Below are positions 1-6,589 of a stretch of DNA of 8,450 nucleotides, in pieces; position 1 is the stretch's first letter; every line of letters starts with the position of its first letter. The notes under the pieces were generated by a model, which saw only the letters and a list, made by a program, of their open reading frames with translations, searched no databases and had not been told where the DNA came from. The position numbers were made by a program, and so were the translations under genes. Source of the stretch: Desulfonatronospira sp. (GTDB lineage Bacteria > Desulfobacterota > Desulfovibrionia > Desulfovibrionales > Desulfonatronovibrionaceae); the NCBI GenBank assembly GCA_003554505.1, contig PWGS01000180.1, forward strand, positions 1 through 8,450, written 5' to 3'.

Positions 1-109
1 GGGGCAGCCACGCATGTGGCATGAAAATCACCGAATTTGATTCGAAGCATGTCATACAAAAGCATTTTCACAATAAATTACAAGATAAACCGCAAACAGG
101 GAGCAGACA

Positions 110-313
110 ATGCCAGGCTTTTCCAGGCAAGATTTTTTCAAGAGCATCAAGGACGCCCTCCAGGAACGCAAAAAGAAGTTACAAAACAACATGCCTGAAA
201 TTGAAAGGCGTCTTTTTGATTATGCCGGCAAGATGGGCGTACACCGCGAAGACATCGAAAAGACCAGGGACAGGATCAGGGATAAGATCCACAAAACCCG
301 CAATAAAGATTAA
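110..313 (+). CDS. Small basic helical protein of unknown function (67 aa)
   Basis: I do not recognise this protein. The ATG has a good Shine-Dalgarno sequence, AGGGAG at 98-103, 6 nt upstream, which is the main reason to believe it is translated. The product is dominated by Lys, Arg, Glu and Asp and looks almost wholly helical: an aromatic N-terminus (GFSRQDFF), a Lys-rich stretch around residues 18-25, and a C-terminal half rich in alternating acidic and basic residues (HREDIEKTRDRIRDK). There is no signal peptide, membrane segment or Cys pair. It could be a small nucleic-acid- or protein-binding factor, but that is only a guess from charge. The stop TAA (311-313) lies 6 nt before, and in the same frame as, the first possible start of the ATP-grasp gene, so the two are probably co-transcribed. 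A 100-codon reading frame at 21-323 overlaps it in another frame; it has low-complexity composition and no visible ribosome site, so I prefer this one. Confidence 0.6.
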   Translation: MPGFSRQDFFKSIKDALQERKKKLQNNMPEIERRLFDYAGKMGVHREDIEKTRDRIRDKIHKTRNKD

Positions 314-319
314 CTCCTG

Positions 320-1102
320 TTGATTGAACTGACTGACTCCTACCCTGAAAGCATGATTATTCATTCGGTTAGAGAACTAAGAGAACATTACCATCAGCTC
401 GGCCCGGGCGACGCCTTTGTGGGTCAGTTGAGCTTTTCTCCCGGAGAGGAGTTCAAGGTGGTGGATCTGATGCACAGAGGGGTGAACTTTTACCCTTCTT
501 TACTCTCCGGTTTTCTCAGCCGTTCCAAGATACTGCAGGCCGAGGTCCTCTCCCAGTACATGCTGCCGGATACTTTCGTGGCCTCCCGCAGCATTGACCT
601 CTGCCGCTATCAGGCCAGGTATACCGTTCATGAATCCGTGATCAGCAAAAGAGACCGCAAACACCTGGGCATGGGTGTAGGCCGATGGTCATCACTGGAA
701 GAACTGCAGCGCCTGGACTCTCTGGGGTCCCTGCCCTTTACCCTGGTTATCCAGCCTTTTCTTGAAGACGCCCGGGATTTCAGAGTGGTTATAATCGGTG
801 ACCATGCCGAGGCATATGAACGTACAAATCCTTACAGCTACCGCAAGAACCTGGCCCAGTGCGGTACTGCCAGTCCGGTGCAGCTGACCCCGGAGCTTGC
901 GGACTTCTGCAGCAGAATCATGCAGCGCGGAGATTTCCCGTATGCCCTGCTGGACATACTCCAGAGTCCCGGCCAAGAGCTCTATCTTGCGGAAATAAGC
1001 CTCATGGGCGGGCTGTCAGGTTCCTCAATCGGGCACGAAGGCTTTCTCCAGCGAAAAAAGCTTTTGCAGGAACAGTTCTGCCGCCGGTTTGAAAGGCAGT
1101 AA
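320..1102 (+). CDS. RimK-like ATP-grasp domain protein, substrate unknown
   Basis: The C-terminal two thirds resembles the ATP-grasp fold of the RimK/glutathione-synthetase type, which joins a carboxylate to an amine through an acyl-phosphate at the cost of ATP. Visible elements, numbered from the TTG start (260 aa): a pre-ATP-grasp region with the typical 'iPdT' turn (MLPDTF, 81-86); a Lys with a Gly-rich loop (K110, GMGVGR 117-122); DFRVVIIG (153-160), like the 'R-V-v-G' strand of RimK; R168 and RKN (175-177), matching the family's R..N; then D212 and E225 as metal ligands in LLDIL and AEIS. The usual Asn two residues after the Glu is Ser227. The protein is a little shorter than typical RimK (about 300 aa). 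The start is unsure: TTG at 320 sits 6 nt after the preceding stop and suits translational coupling, while ATG at 353 gives 249 aa; neither has a good Shine-Dalgarno. Assignment to the superfamily is fairly safe; the substrate is not known. Confidence 0.75.
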   Translation: MIELTDSYPESMIIHSVRELREHYHQLGPGDAFVGQLSFSPGEEFKVVDLMHRGVNFYPSLLSGFLSRSKILQAEVLSQYMLPDTFVASRSIDLCRYQARYTVHESVISKRDRKHLGMGVGRWSSLEELQRLDSLGSLPFTLVIQPFLEDARDFRVVIIGDHAEAYERTNPYSYRKNLAQCGTASPVQLTPELADFCSRIMQRGDFPYALLDILQSPGQELYLAEISLMGGLSGSSIGHEGFLQRKKLLQEQFCRRFERQ

Positions 1103-1348
1103 TTCTTTCTTGCGCATCAAGGGCTTTTAAGTTTAAACACCTTGAACCGGTCATTGTTTTGCCGGAACTTACCGACACTACAGTTAAACCTGGATTTCGT
1201 CTTGCATGTTTGAACTGCAAAGATTGGGCAGCCCAAATCCAATTTTACTCATGGTTAAATGTTTTTTGCTCCAAGGGCAGCTTACTTACTTGGGCTGTAA
1301 GCAATGCTTCCTTGCAGTGCCAACCACATACCCCGCGTGAGAACTTCC
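1103..1348. other. Non-coding gap with nested inverted repeats upstream of hisH
   Basis: This 246-nt gap follows the ATP-grasp stop and precedes the hisH start. I find no convincing gene in it; the reading frame at 1159-1395 resembles no known family and overlaps hisH. It holds several short inverted repeats: TTGGGC-a-GCCCAA (1224-1236), part of a longer imperfect dyad (1222-1239) followed by AATTTTA, which could be a weak terminator for the upstream pair; GCTTAC/GTAAGC (1280-1285 with 1297-1302, loop 11 nt); CAGC/GCTG (1278-1281 with 1294-1297), which competes with the previous stem; and AAGCA/TGCTT (1299-1309). Such overlapping dyads could be an RNA leader or operator for hisHF. There is no run of His codons like that of the enteric his attenuator, and I could not find a convincing -35/-10 pair. 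Confidence 0.4.
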
Positions 1349-1978
1349 ATGCTAGCAATACTCAACTACAGGGCCGGCAACCTCACCAGCGTTAAAAGGG
1401 CCCTGGACCATGAGGGCATCCCCTGCCGCATCACCGATGATGCTGACATTCTTGCCCGGTCCCGGGGAATAATCTTTCCGGGAGGAGGCGCAGCAGGATC
1501 AGCCATGAAAAACCTGCGGGAAAACGGCCTGGACACCCTTCTTAAAGATCTCATATCCAGGGGAAAGCCCATGCTGGGCATCTGCCTGGGCTGCCAGATC
1601 ATCCTGGATGAAAGCATGGAAAACAGCGCTTCCACCCTGTCCATACTGTCAGGCAGCTGCCTCCGCTTTGATCATGAACTCCTGGATGAACACGGCGACC
1701 CCATAAACATTCCCCACATGGGCTGGAACAGCGTTAAGCTTGTCCGGGAATGCGAACTCTTCCGGGATGTCCCGCAGGAAGCTGAATTTTACTTCGTGCA
1801 CAGTTATTACCCGGAACCCCGAAGCGATCTATTGATAGGCCTTACCAGCTACGGCCGTGATTTTTGCTCTGTTTTCGGACGCCCCGGGCTCTGGGCCATG
1901 CAGTTTCACCCTGAAAAAAGCGGCCGGCCAGGACTGAAGATCCTGAACAATTTTTATCGATACTGCATGAATATTTGA
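1349..1978 (+). CDS. hisH: Imidazole glycerol phosphate synthase, glutaminase subunit HisH
   Basis: HisH is the class I glutamine amidotransferase half of IGP synthase. It hydrolyses glutamine and passes ammonia to HisF for the fifth step of histidine biosynthesis, in the cytoplasm. The 209-aa product has the normal HisH length and start ([19 protein letters not shown]). The catalytic triad is intact: Cys79 in the nucleophile elbow GICLGCQ, and His187 and Glu189 in MQFHPEKSG. The oxyanion-side PGGG (44-47) and the family signature IPHMGWN (121-127) are present. The residue usually Met after GICLG is Cys here, giving a second Cys near the nucleophile. ATG 1349 was chosen because homology begins exactly there; an in-frame GTG at 1337 and ATG at 1304 would add 4 or 15 unlikely residues. 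The ribosome site is weak (GTGAGA about 1337-1342). It is followed 47 nt later by hisF, as expected for the complex partner. Confidence 0.95.
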   Translation: MLAILNYRAGNLTSVKRALDHEGIPCRITDDADILARSRGIIFPGGGAAGSAMKNLRENGLDTLLKDLISRGKPMLGICLGCQIILDESMENSASTLSILSGSCLRFDHELLDEHGDPINIPHMGWNSVKLVRECELFRDVPQEAEFYFVHSYYPEPRSDLLIGLTSYGRDFCSVFGRPGLWAMQFHPEKSGRPGLKILNNFYRYCMNI

Positions 1979-2016
1979 AAACCCAGCGCATTAAATTCTG
2001 CAAGTGCTTACTTCCC

Positions 2017-2020
2017 GAGG
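2017..2020 (+). promoter_or_regulatory. Shine-Dalgarno that fixes the hisF start
   Basis: GAGG lies 5 nt before the ATG at 2026. It supports that start over an in-frame TTG at 1975 that overlaps the hisH stop codon and would add 17 residues with no counterpart in HisF. Confidence 0.65.
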
Positions 2021-2025
2021 AAAAT

Positions 2026-2805
2026 ATGCTCAGCAAAAGAATCATTCCCTGCCTCGACGTTCGCGACGGAAAGCTCACCAAAGGCATAAAGTTCAGGGGA
2101 AACGTTGAAATCGGGGACCCGGTGGAAACCGCAAGACTCTACTACGAGCAGGGAGCCGACGAGATAGTCTTCTACGACATCACCGCTTCAGCCGAGGCCC
2201 GGGGTATCATGCTGCAGGTAGTGGAAAAAGTGGCTGAAACCATCTTCATCCCCTTTTCGGTGGGAGGCGGGATATCCAGCCTGGAAGACATGCGGGCCGT
2301 CCTGCTGGCCGGGGCCGAGAAGGTCTCTGTAAATTCCGCTGCCATAAAGAACCCTGAAATCATCTCCCAGGGTGCAGAGGCCTTTGGATCCCAGTGCATA
2401 GTGGTGGGCATGGATGTACTGCGGGTGGAAAAAAGCCCGGATTGCCCCTCCGGATACGAAATGGTTATCCACGGGGGGCGCAAGCGTATGAATACGGACG
2501 CCCTGTGGTGGGCCAGAGAAGTGGAAAGACTGGGTGCGGGGGAGATATGCCTCAACTCCATAGACGCGGACGGCACTAAGGACGGTTACGAACTGGACCT
2601 GACCAGGCTCATAGCCGGGAACGTGCGTATTCCTGTAATCGCCTCAGGCGGAGCGGGCAACCCGGAGCATATGACCCGGGCGGTGACCGAAGGCAGGGCT
2701 TCAGCTGCGCTCATCGCCTCAATAGTGCACTACGGGGAATACACCATTCCTGGAATAAAAGACTTTATGCATCAAGCAGGGGTAAAGGTCCGCAGGACCT
2801 GGTAA
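2026..2805 (+). CDS. hisF: Imidazole glycerol phosphate synthase, cyclase subunit HisF
   Basis: HisF is the (beta/alpha)8-barrel cyclase that uses ammonia from HisH to convert PRFAR into imidazole glycerol phosphate and AICAR, linking histidine and purine synthesis. The product is 259 aa, normal for the family. The numbering lines up with the well-studied Thermotoga enzyme: general acid/base residues Asp11 ([10 protein letters not shown]) and Asp130 (VVGMDV), and the ammonia-gate residues Arg5, Glu46, Lys99 and Glu167, are all in place. Phosphate-binding segments are visible at FSVGGGIS (77-84), [13 protein letters not shown] (177-189) and ASGGAGN (206-212). The conserved gate argues that this is a true IGP synthase rather than one of the HisF paralogues of surface-sugar pathways. 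It pairs with hisH upstream and ends 21 nt from the convergent moaC; no clear terminator lies in that gap. Confidence 0.95.
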   Translation: MLSKRIIPCLDVRDGKLTKGIKFRGNVEIGDPVETARLYYEQGADEIVFYDITASAEARGIMLQVVEKVAETIFIPFSVGGGISSLEDMRAVLLAGAEKVSVNSAAIKNPEIISQGAEAFGSQCIVVGMDVLRVEKSPDCPSGYEMVIHGGRKRMNTDALWWAREVERLGAGEICLNSIDADGTKDGYELDLTRLIAGNVRIPVIASGGAGNPEHMTRAVTEGRASAALIASIVHYGEYTIPGIKDFMHQAGVKVRRTW

Positions 2806-2826
2806 GCCCGGACGGACAGGTGAATA

Positions 2827-3303
2827 TCAGGCCTGGTATGTGCCGCTGCGGCCTCCGCTTTTATGCACCAGACGACAGTCCTCGATTACAATATCCCGCT
2901 GCACCGCTTTGCACATGTCGTATATGGTCATGCAGGCGGTCTGGGCCGCCACCAGGGCCTCCATTTCCACCCCGGTAGAAGCTGTGGTGCGGGCTTCCGA
3001 CTCCACGACTATTTTGTTTTCAGCCTGCTGCACTTCAAAACGCACGTCTACATAACTCAGGAACAGAGGGTGGCACAGAGGAATCAGCTCACTGGTTTTC
3101 TTGGCCGCCATTATTCCGGCCAGCTTGGCAGTCACCAGAACATCCCCCTTGGGCAGTGCGTGCTTCATGAGCATCTCAAGTGTTGAAGGGGCCAGCCTGA
3201 CCACGCTTCTAACCACTGCCTTTCTGCCGGTCTCCTGCTTGGAGCCCACATCCACCATACCTACATGACCATATTCGTCCACGTGTGTCAGTTCATCCCC
3301 CAT
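2827..3303 (-). CDS. moaC: Cyclic pyranopterin monophosphate synthase MoaC
   Basis: MoaC turns the 3',8-cyclo-GTP made by the radical-SAM enzyme MoaA into cyclic pyranopterin monophosphate, an early step of molybdenum cofactor synthesis. The 158-aa product covers the whole family: LTHVDEYGHVGMVDVGSK at the start, KGDV (52-55), AGIMAAKKTSELIPLCHPL (62-80), TGVEMEAL (110-117), TIYDMCKAV (126-134) and KSGGRSG (148-154). Residues matching the active site of the E. coli enzyme are present with a one-residue offset: Lys52, His78, Glu113 and Glu115, Asp129, Lys132 and Lys148. The ATG follows the dnaJ stop by 8 nt, and its Shine-Dalgarno AGGA (3313-3310) overlaps that stop, so translation is probably coupled to dnaJ. 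No other mo- gene is in view. The gene implies that the host makes molybdo- or tungsto-enzymes. Confidence 0.96.
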   Translation of the reverse strand: MGDELTHVDEYGHVGMVDVGSKQETGRKAVVRSVVRLAPSTLEMLMKHALPKGDVLVTAKLAGIMAAKKTSELIPLCHPLFLSYVDVRFEVQQAENKIVVESEARTTASTGVEMEALVAAQTACMTIYDMCKAVQRDIVIEDCRLVHKSGGRSGTYQA

Positions 3304-3311
3304 AATCAGTC

Positions 3312-4415
3312 CTACTCCCCCATTACTTTCTTGAAGAAACGCTTGACCTTATGCCCGGCCTTTTCCTTCTCCAGGTTTTCGAATTCCTGCAGCAGCTCTT
3401 CCTGTCTTTTGCTGAGTCTGGTGGGGGTCTTAACCTGGACCTGGACCAGAAGATCGCCGTGCTGGGTTCCTCCGGGATAAGGCAGCCCCATTCCGTTCAG
3501 TTGAAAAACCTTGCCGCTCTGGGTCCCCTTGGGAATCTCCATGGAAATGGGCTCATCAAGGGGAGGCACTTCCACCTTTCCGCCCAGGGCGGCCTGAATA
3601 AAAGTAATATCCACCTGGGTCACCAGATCCTGACCCTGGCGCTTGAAAATTTCATCCTCTTCCACAAAAAGAACCACATACAGGTCTCCTGCAGGCCCTC
3701 CGTGCTCCCCCGGCTCACCCTCGCCGCGAAGGCGCAGGCGGCTGCCGTTGTCCACTCCAGCAGGAACACGAACCTTGATCTGCTTGGAGGCCTGGACAAT
3801 TCCCAGGCCTTTGCATTTTTTACAGGGATGGGTAATGAGCACGCCCTGTCCCTGACATACCGCACAGGGCATAGCCACCCGGAAAAAACCCTGGGTTCTG
3901 TGTATCTGGCCGCTGCCTCCGCAATGCTTGCATGTCTCGGCAGAATGTCCTGGTTCTGAACCCTGACCGGTGCAGCGGTCGCATTGCTCTCTCTTGGGCA
4001 GCTCAAGATCCACTTCTGTACCCTTGGCTGCCTCACGGAAAGAGATGGTCAGATTGTAGCGAAGGTCTGCACCTGCCCTGGCCCTGGGGCCTGAACGGCG
4101 GCCTCCGAAACCGAAAAAGTCTCCGAATATGTCGGAAAAGGAATCAAAAATGTCATCAGTACTTCTGAACCCGTGAAACCCGTTGCCCTCCATTCCGGCA
4201 TGACCCATATGATCGTATCTCTGGCGTTTTTCCGGATCGCTCAGGACCTCGTAAGCCTCGGATGCCTCCTTGAACATGGTTTCAGCCTCAGGATCATCCG
4301 GGTTGCGATCAGGGTGATACTTAAAGGCCATCTTGCGGTATGCTTTTTTAATCTCTTCCTGGCCTGCTTCCCGGGAGACCCCGAGTACCTCGTAGTAATC
4401 CCTCTTATCAGGCAT
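3312..4415 (-). CDS. dnaJ: Chaperone DnaJ (Hsp40, type I)
   Basis: DnaJ is the cytoplasmic co-chaperone that brings unfolded clients to DnaK and stimulates its ATPase. The 367-aa product has the complete type I layout: J-domain at residues 5-70 with His34-Pro35-Asp36; a short Gly/Phe region (about 71-108) with the DIF-type motif ([19 protein letters not shown], 87-105); a zinc domain with four CxxCxGxG repeats starting at C145, C162, C184 and C198; and two C-terminal client-binding domains ending in a Lys-rich tail. All eight zinc cysteines and the HPD motif are intact. The Shine-Dalgarno AGGTGG (4428-4423) lies inside the end of rpoZ, 7 nt before the ATG, and the genes are 2 nt apart, so they form one transcript. 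grpE and dnaK are not in this window, and I see no CIRCE element or sigma-32-type promoter upstream, so expression probably follows the rpoZ promoter. Confidence 0.97.
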   Translation of the reverse strand: MPDKRDYYEVLGVSREAGQEEIKKAYRKMAFKYHPDRNPDDPEAETMFKEASEAYEVLSDPEKRQRYDHMGHAGMEGNGFHGFRSTDDIFDSFSDIFGDFFGFGGRRSGPRARAGADLRYNLTISFREAAKGTEVDLELPKREQCDRCTGQGSEPGHSAETCKHCGGSGQIHRTQGFFRVAMPCAVCQGQGVLITHPCKKCKGLGIVQASKQIKVRVPAGVDNGSRLRLRGEGEPGEHGGPAGDLYVVLFVEEDEIFKRQGQDLVTQVDITFIQAALGGKVEVPPLDEPISMEIPKGTQSGKVFQLNGMGLPYPGGTQHGDLLVQVQVKTPTRLSKRQEELLQEFENLEKEKAGHKVKRFFKKVMGE

Positions 4416-4417
4416 GC

Positions 4418-4633
4418 CTAATCCACCTTGATTCCGGCTTTATGAATGGATCTGGATGGAATGACCTTACCAGCTGCAATCTCTCTCAAACTGGTAACCA
4501 CATCCTTGTTTTTACTTTCCACGAGAGGGGGATACCCTTCCCGGTATTGCTGAATCCTTCTAACCGACATCTGCACCAGCAGAAAACGATTGTTAACCTT
4601 TTCCAGACAATCTTCTACAGTAATCCTGGCCAT
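4418..4633 (-). CDS. rpoZ: DNA-directed RNA polymerase omega subunit
   Basis: Omega is the smallest core RNA polymerase subunit. It clamps the beta' C-terminus, aiding assembly, and in many proteobacteria contributes to the ppGpp site. The 71-aa product begins with the family signature [17 protein letters not shown] (1-17) and carries the conserved helix with [15 protein letters not shown] (43-57), where most omegas read NDKxTVxALREIA. Length is at the short end of the usual range (roughly 70-90 aa). The start has a good Shine-Dalgarno, GAGG at 4643-4640, 6 nt upstream. It is the first gene of the rpoZ-dnaJ-moaC run. spoT and gmk, frequent neighbours of rpoZ in gamma-proteobacteria, are absent. 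Confidence 0.93.
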   Translation of the reverse strand: MARITVEDCLEKVNNRFLLVQMSVRRIQQYREGYPPLVESKNKDVVTSLREIAAGKVIPSRSIHKAGIKVD

Positions 4634-4840
4634 TACCTACCTCACAATTTATACTAAAAAATCAAAAAACATACCTGGCTTCATCAACAAAAACGAAATT
4701 AAATAACTGCAAAATACTGCCCGGGTCAAGGACAAAATAAGACATAAAATACAATCTATACACATTGCCAGCCAGGCGACTTTATATTATTAGATCCGGA
4801 TTCGAGGCTGTCAATGGCTGCAGCCTGAACAACTTTGTCT
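4634..4840. promoter_or_regulatory. AT-rich divergent promoter region between rpoZ and the TtcA-like gene
   Basis: The gap between two divergent transcription units must carry promoters in both directions. It is strikingly AT-rich at 4641-4765 compared with the flanking genes. On the minus strand, TTGACC (4729-4724) resembles a -35 box but has no good -10 at standard spacing, and TATAAA (4653-4648) resembles a -10 box but sits too near the rpoZ start and lacks a -35. I cannot assign the rpoZ promoter. I saw no long palindrome, CIRCE repeat or RNA gene here. Confidence 0.5.
4765..4793 (+). promoter_or_regulatory. Possible sigma-70-type promoter for the TtcA-like gene
   Basis: TTGCCA (4765-4770) differs from the -35 consensus at one base and is followed after 17 nt by TATTAG (4788-4793), a four-of-six match to the -10 consensus. 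Overlapping TATATT and TATTAT (4783-4790) match better but at short spacing. A start near 4800 would give a leader of about 40 nt. This rests on pattern only. Confidence 0.3.
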
Positions 4841-5587
4841 ATGGGATTCAGGAAGAAACTCAATTATGCGCAGAAAATCTGCCTTGGTCGCTGCGGCAAA
4901 CTCATGCAGCAGACAGGTATGCTGCGACCTGGTGCCCGGGTGGGCATCGCCGTCTCCGGCGGAGTAGACAGCTGGGTCCTGGCCAGAGTCATGATGCTGC
5001 GTCAGAAAATCGTGCCCTTTTCATTCGAGGTCATCATTCTCCATGTCAATCCCGGATTCGATGCACACAGCCACCAGCCCCTGGTGGACTGGCTGCGTGT
5101 CAACCCCCTTCCCGGACATATCCAGTCCACGGAAGTAGGGCCCAGGGCCCATGATCCCCGGAACACCAAGTCTCCATGCTTCCTGTGCTCCTGGAACAGA
5201 CGGAAGATCCTTTTCGATCTCTGTAAAAAGTACCGCCTCACCCACCTCGCCCTGGGCCACAATGCGGAAGACCTGGCAGCCACTTTTTTTATGAACCTTA
5301 TTCAGACTTCCAGAGTGGATGGCCTGTCCCCCCGTGAAGATTTTTTTCAGGGCCGTCTGACCTTGATCCGTCCTCTGCTGCTGGTGGAAAAAAAATATAT
5401 CCAGAATGCAGCCCGCAGGTGGGAACTCCCTGTCTGGAAAAATCCCTGCCCTTCCGCCGGAGCAAGCAAAAGAACCGAAATGGAGGGGATGCTGGATCTT
5501 TTATCCGGGGGAAACAAAAAAACAAGACAGAATATTTTGAACGCTTTTAAGCGCTGGCAGCTTGACTTGGCCTGTAAGTTACAATAG
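4841..5587 (+). CDS. TtcA-like PP-loop tRNA 2-thiocytidine synthetase
   Basis: This belongs to the PP-loop ATPase family, which adenylates a tRNA base and replaces oxygen with sulfur. TtcA does this at cytidine 32 and carries a [4Fe-4S] cluster bound by three cysteines. In the 248-aa product the PP-loop is SGGVDS (39-44); the CxxC pair is Cys113/Cys116 in SPCFLCSWNRR, very like the TtcA CxLCxxxRR; GHNAEDLAATFFMNL (139-153) matches the TtcA ALGHHxDDxxETFFMNL block; RPLLLVEKKYI (177-187) matches RPLxYVxE; and a third Cys (203, NPCPSAGASKR) stands where TtcA has its third cluster ligand. It is shorter than E. coli TtcA (about 311 aa), and the third Cys is not in the usual CNLCG setting, so the exact tRNA target is an inference. 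ATG 4841 is preferred to an in-frame TTG at 4835; neither has a strong ribosome site. Confidence 0.82.
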   Translation: MGFRKKLNYAQKICLGRCGKLMQQTGMLRPGARVGIAVSGGVDSWVLARVMMLRQKIVPFSFEVIILHVNPGFDAHSHQPLVDWLRVNPLPGHIQSTEVGPRAHDPRNTKSPCFLCSWNRRKILFDLCKKYRLTHLALGHNAEDLAATFFMNLIQTSRVDGLSPREDFFQGRLTLIRPLLLVEKKYIQNAARRWELPVWKNPCPSAGASKRTEMEGMLDLLSGGNKKTRQNILNAFKRWQLDLACKLQ

Positions 5588-5644
5588 GACTTCAGGCATT
5601 GTTTCAAAATCAGGTGCTGGAGACTTTTGAATCACATCTTGCAT

Positions 5645-5650
5645 AGGTGA
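5645..5650 (+). promoter_or_regulatory. Shine-Dalgarno that fixes the M23 peptidase start
   Basis: AGGTGA lies 5 nt before the ATG at 5656. An upstream in-frame GTG at 5647 falls inside this site and is therefore unlikely to be the real start. Confidence 0.65.
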
Positions 5651-5655
5651 TATAT

Positions 5656-6558
5656 ATGCTTTTTAAAAAATACCAATTGGTTATATTCAAGGACAAGCAT
5701 GGCTCCTGTTCAAGTATTACATTGAGAGGCTGGTTCTTTCTGTTTATCATCCTGCTGGTTCTGGCCATTGCCGGATCCAATGTATATCTCTGGCAGCACT
5801 ACCAGAAGTACAACACTGTCAGCCAGCAGCTGCCCCGCTCCCAGGACAAGGTCCAATCCCAGAAAATTCAGCTGACCACCTTGTTTCACAAGATCCATGA
5901 CCTGGAAAAAAGCCTGGACCGGGTCCAGGAATTCGACGACAAGCTGCGGGTCATGCTCAATCTTGAGCCTCCCAGGGAAATCAATCCCAACCCCATAGGC
6001 GGAACCAGTGAAAAAGCCTCCCCTGTCTCGTTTCCATTTTACCGGCAGGAGGTGCTCCCCAGGCAGATGCACAGCTTCCTGGACCAGTTGAGCACAGAAG
6101 CCCGCCTGGAAGAGATAAAACAGCAGGAAATCCTGCAGGCCCTGCATCAGCAAAAGGACCTGCTTTCCAGCACTCCTTCCATCTGGCCTGCCCAGGGATG
6201 GGTATCCTCTGACTTCGGTTACCGCTCCTCACCTTTTACCGGCCAGCGCGAATTCCACAAGGGCATTGACATTTCTGCTCCAGAAGGCACTCCGGTTTAT
6301 GCCCCGGCATCCGGTGAAGTCACTTTCACGGGAAGAGACGGCGGATACGGCCTGACCATGATCATTGACCACGGCAGGGGCATTACCACCCGGTATGCCC
6401 ATCTGCAGAGGTACGTATCTGAGGAAAAAACTGAAGTTGCCCGGGGTGAGCTCATAGGTTACGTGGGTACCACCGGCAGAAGCACGGGGCCTCACCTGCA
6501 CTATGAAGTACGCGTCAACAACATGCCCGTGGATCCCAGAAGGTACATTTTGAACTGA
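5656..6558 (+). CDS. Membrane-anchored M23 family metallopeptidase
   Basis: M23 (LytM/lysostaphin-type) peptidases are zinc endopeptidases that cut peptide cross-links in peptidoglycan. This 300-aa product has a short cytoplasmic N-terminus, one transmembrane segment at about 25-47 (WFFLFIILLVLAIAGSNVYL), a probable coiled coil in the periplasm (about 55-100, then about 140-172) and a C-terminal M23 domain from about 182. The active site looks complete: zinc ligands His201 and Asp205 (HKGID) and His282 (HLHYE), with His249 (YAHL) and His280 as catalytic histidines. It is therefore probably a working hydrolase rather than an EnvC/NlpD-like activator that has lost zinc. This anchor, coiled coil and M23 layout is common among cell-elongation and division peptidases, but the specific role is not visible. 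It follows the TtcA-like gene after 68 nt and precedes the dihydrouridine synthase by 31 nt, suggesting one transcript. Confidence 0.92.
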   Translation: MLFKKYQLVIFKDKHGSCSSITLRGWFFLFIILLVLAIAGSNVYLWQHYQKYNTVSQQLPRSQDKVQSQKIQLTTLFHKIHDLEKSLDRVQEFDDKLRVMLNLEPPREINPNPIGGTSEKASPVSFPFYRQEVLPRQMHSFLDQLSTEARLEEIKQQEILQALHQQKDLLSSTPSIWPAQGWVSSDFGYRSSPFTGQREFHKGIDISAPEGTPVYAPASGEVTFTGRDGGYGLTMIIDHGRGITTRYAHLQRYVSEEKTEVARGELIGYVGTTGRSTGPHLHYEVRVNNMPVDPRRYILN

Positions 6559-6589
6559 CGGGGACGGTGCCCGCATCTTGAGATAAACT

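Noticed and set aside
7..20. A GCCAC/GTGGC hairpin at the left edge, as a possible terminator
   Set aside because: The stem is only 5 bp and has no T-tract; the window edge prevents judging what lies upstream.
21..323. A 100-codon plus-strand frame overlapping the small basic protein
   Set aside because: No visible ribosome site and low-complexity composition rich in Lys, Arg and Ser; the overlapping 110-313 frame has a clear Shine-Dalgarno.
1141..1170. CTTGAA at 1141-1146 as the -35 of a heat-shock sigma-32 promoter
   Set aside because: No CCCCAT-like -10 follows at the required spacing, and the downstream genes are not heat-shock genes.
1159..1395. A 78-codon plus-strand frame between the ATP-grasp gene and hisH
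   Set aside because: It runs into hisH in another frame, has no ribosome site and resembles no family I know.
2026..2805. HisF as a surface-sugar amidation paralogue
   Set aside because: All catalytic and gate residues of the true histidine enzyme are present, and no surface-polysaccharide gene is nearby.
2797..2821. ACCTG/CAGGT dyad between hisF and moaC as a bidirectional terminator
   Set aside because: A 5-bp stem with a 15-nt loop and no T-run on either strand is too weak to call.
3351..3959. A long open frame antisense to dnaJ
   Set aside because: It is a shadow of the strongly supported dnaJ gene, with no start context or recognisable domain.
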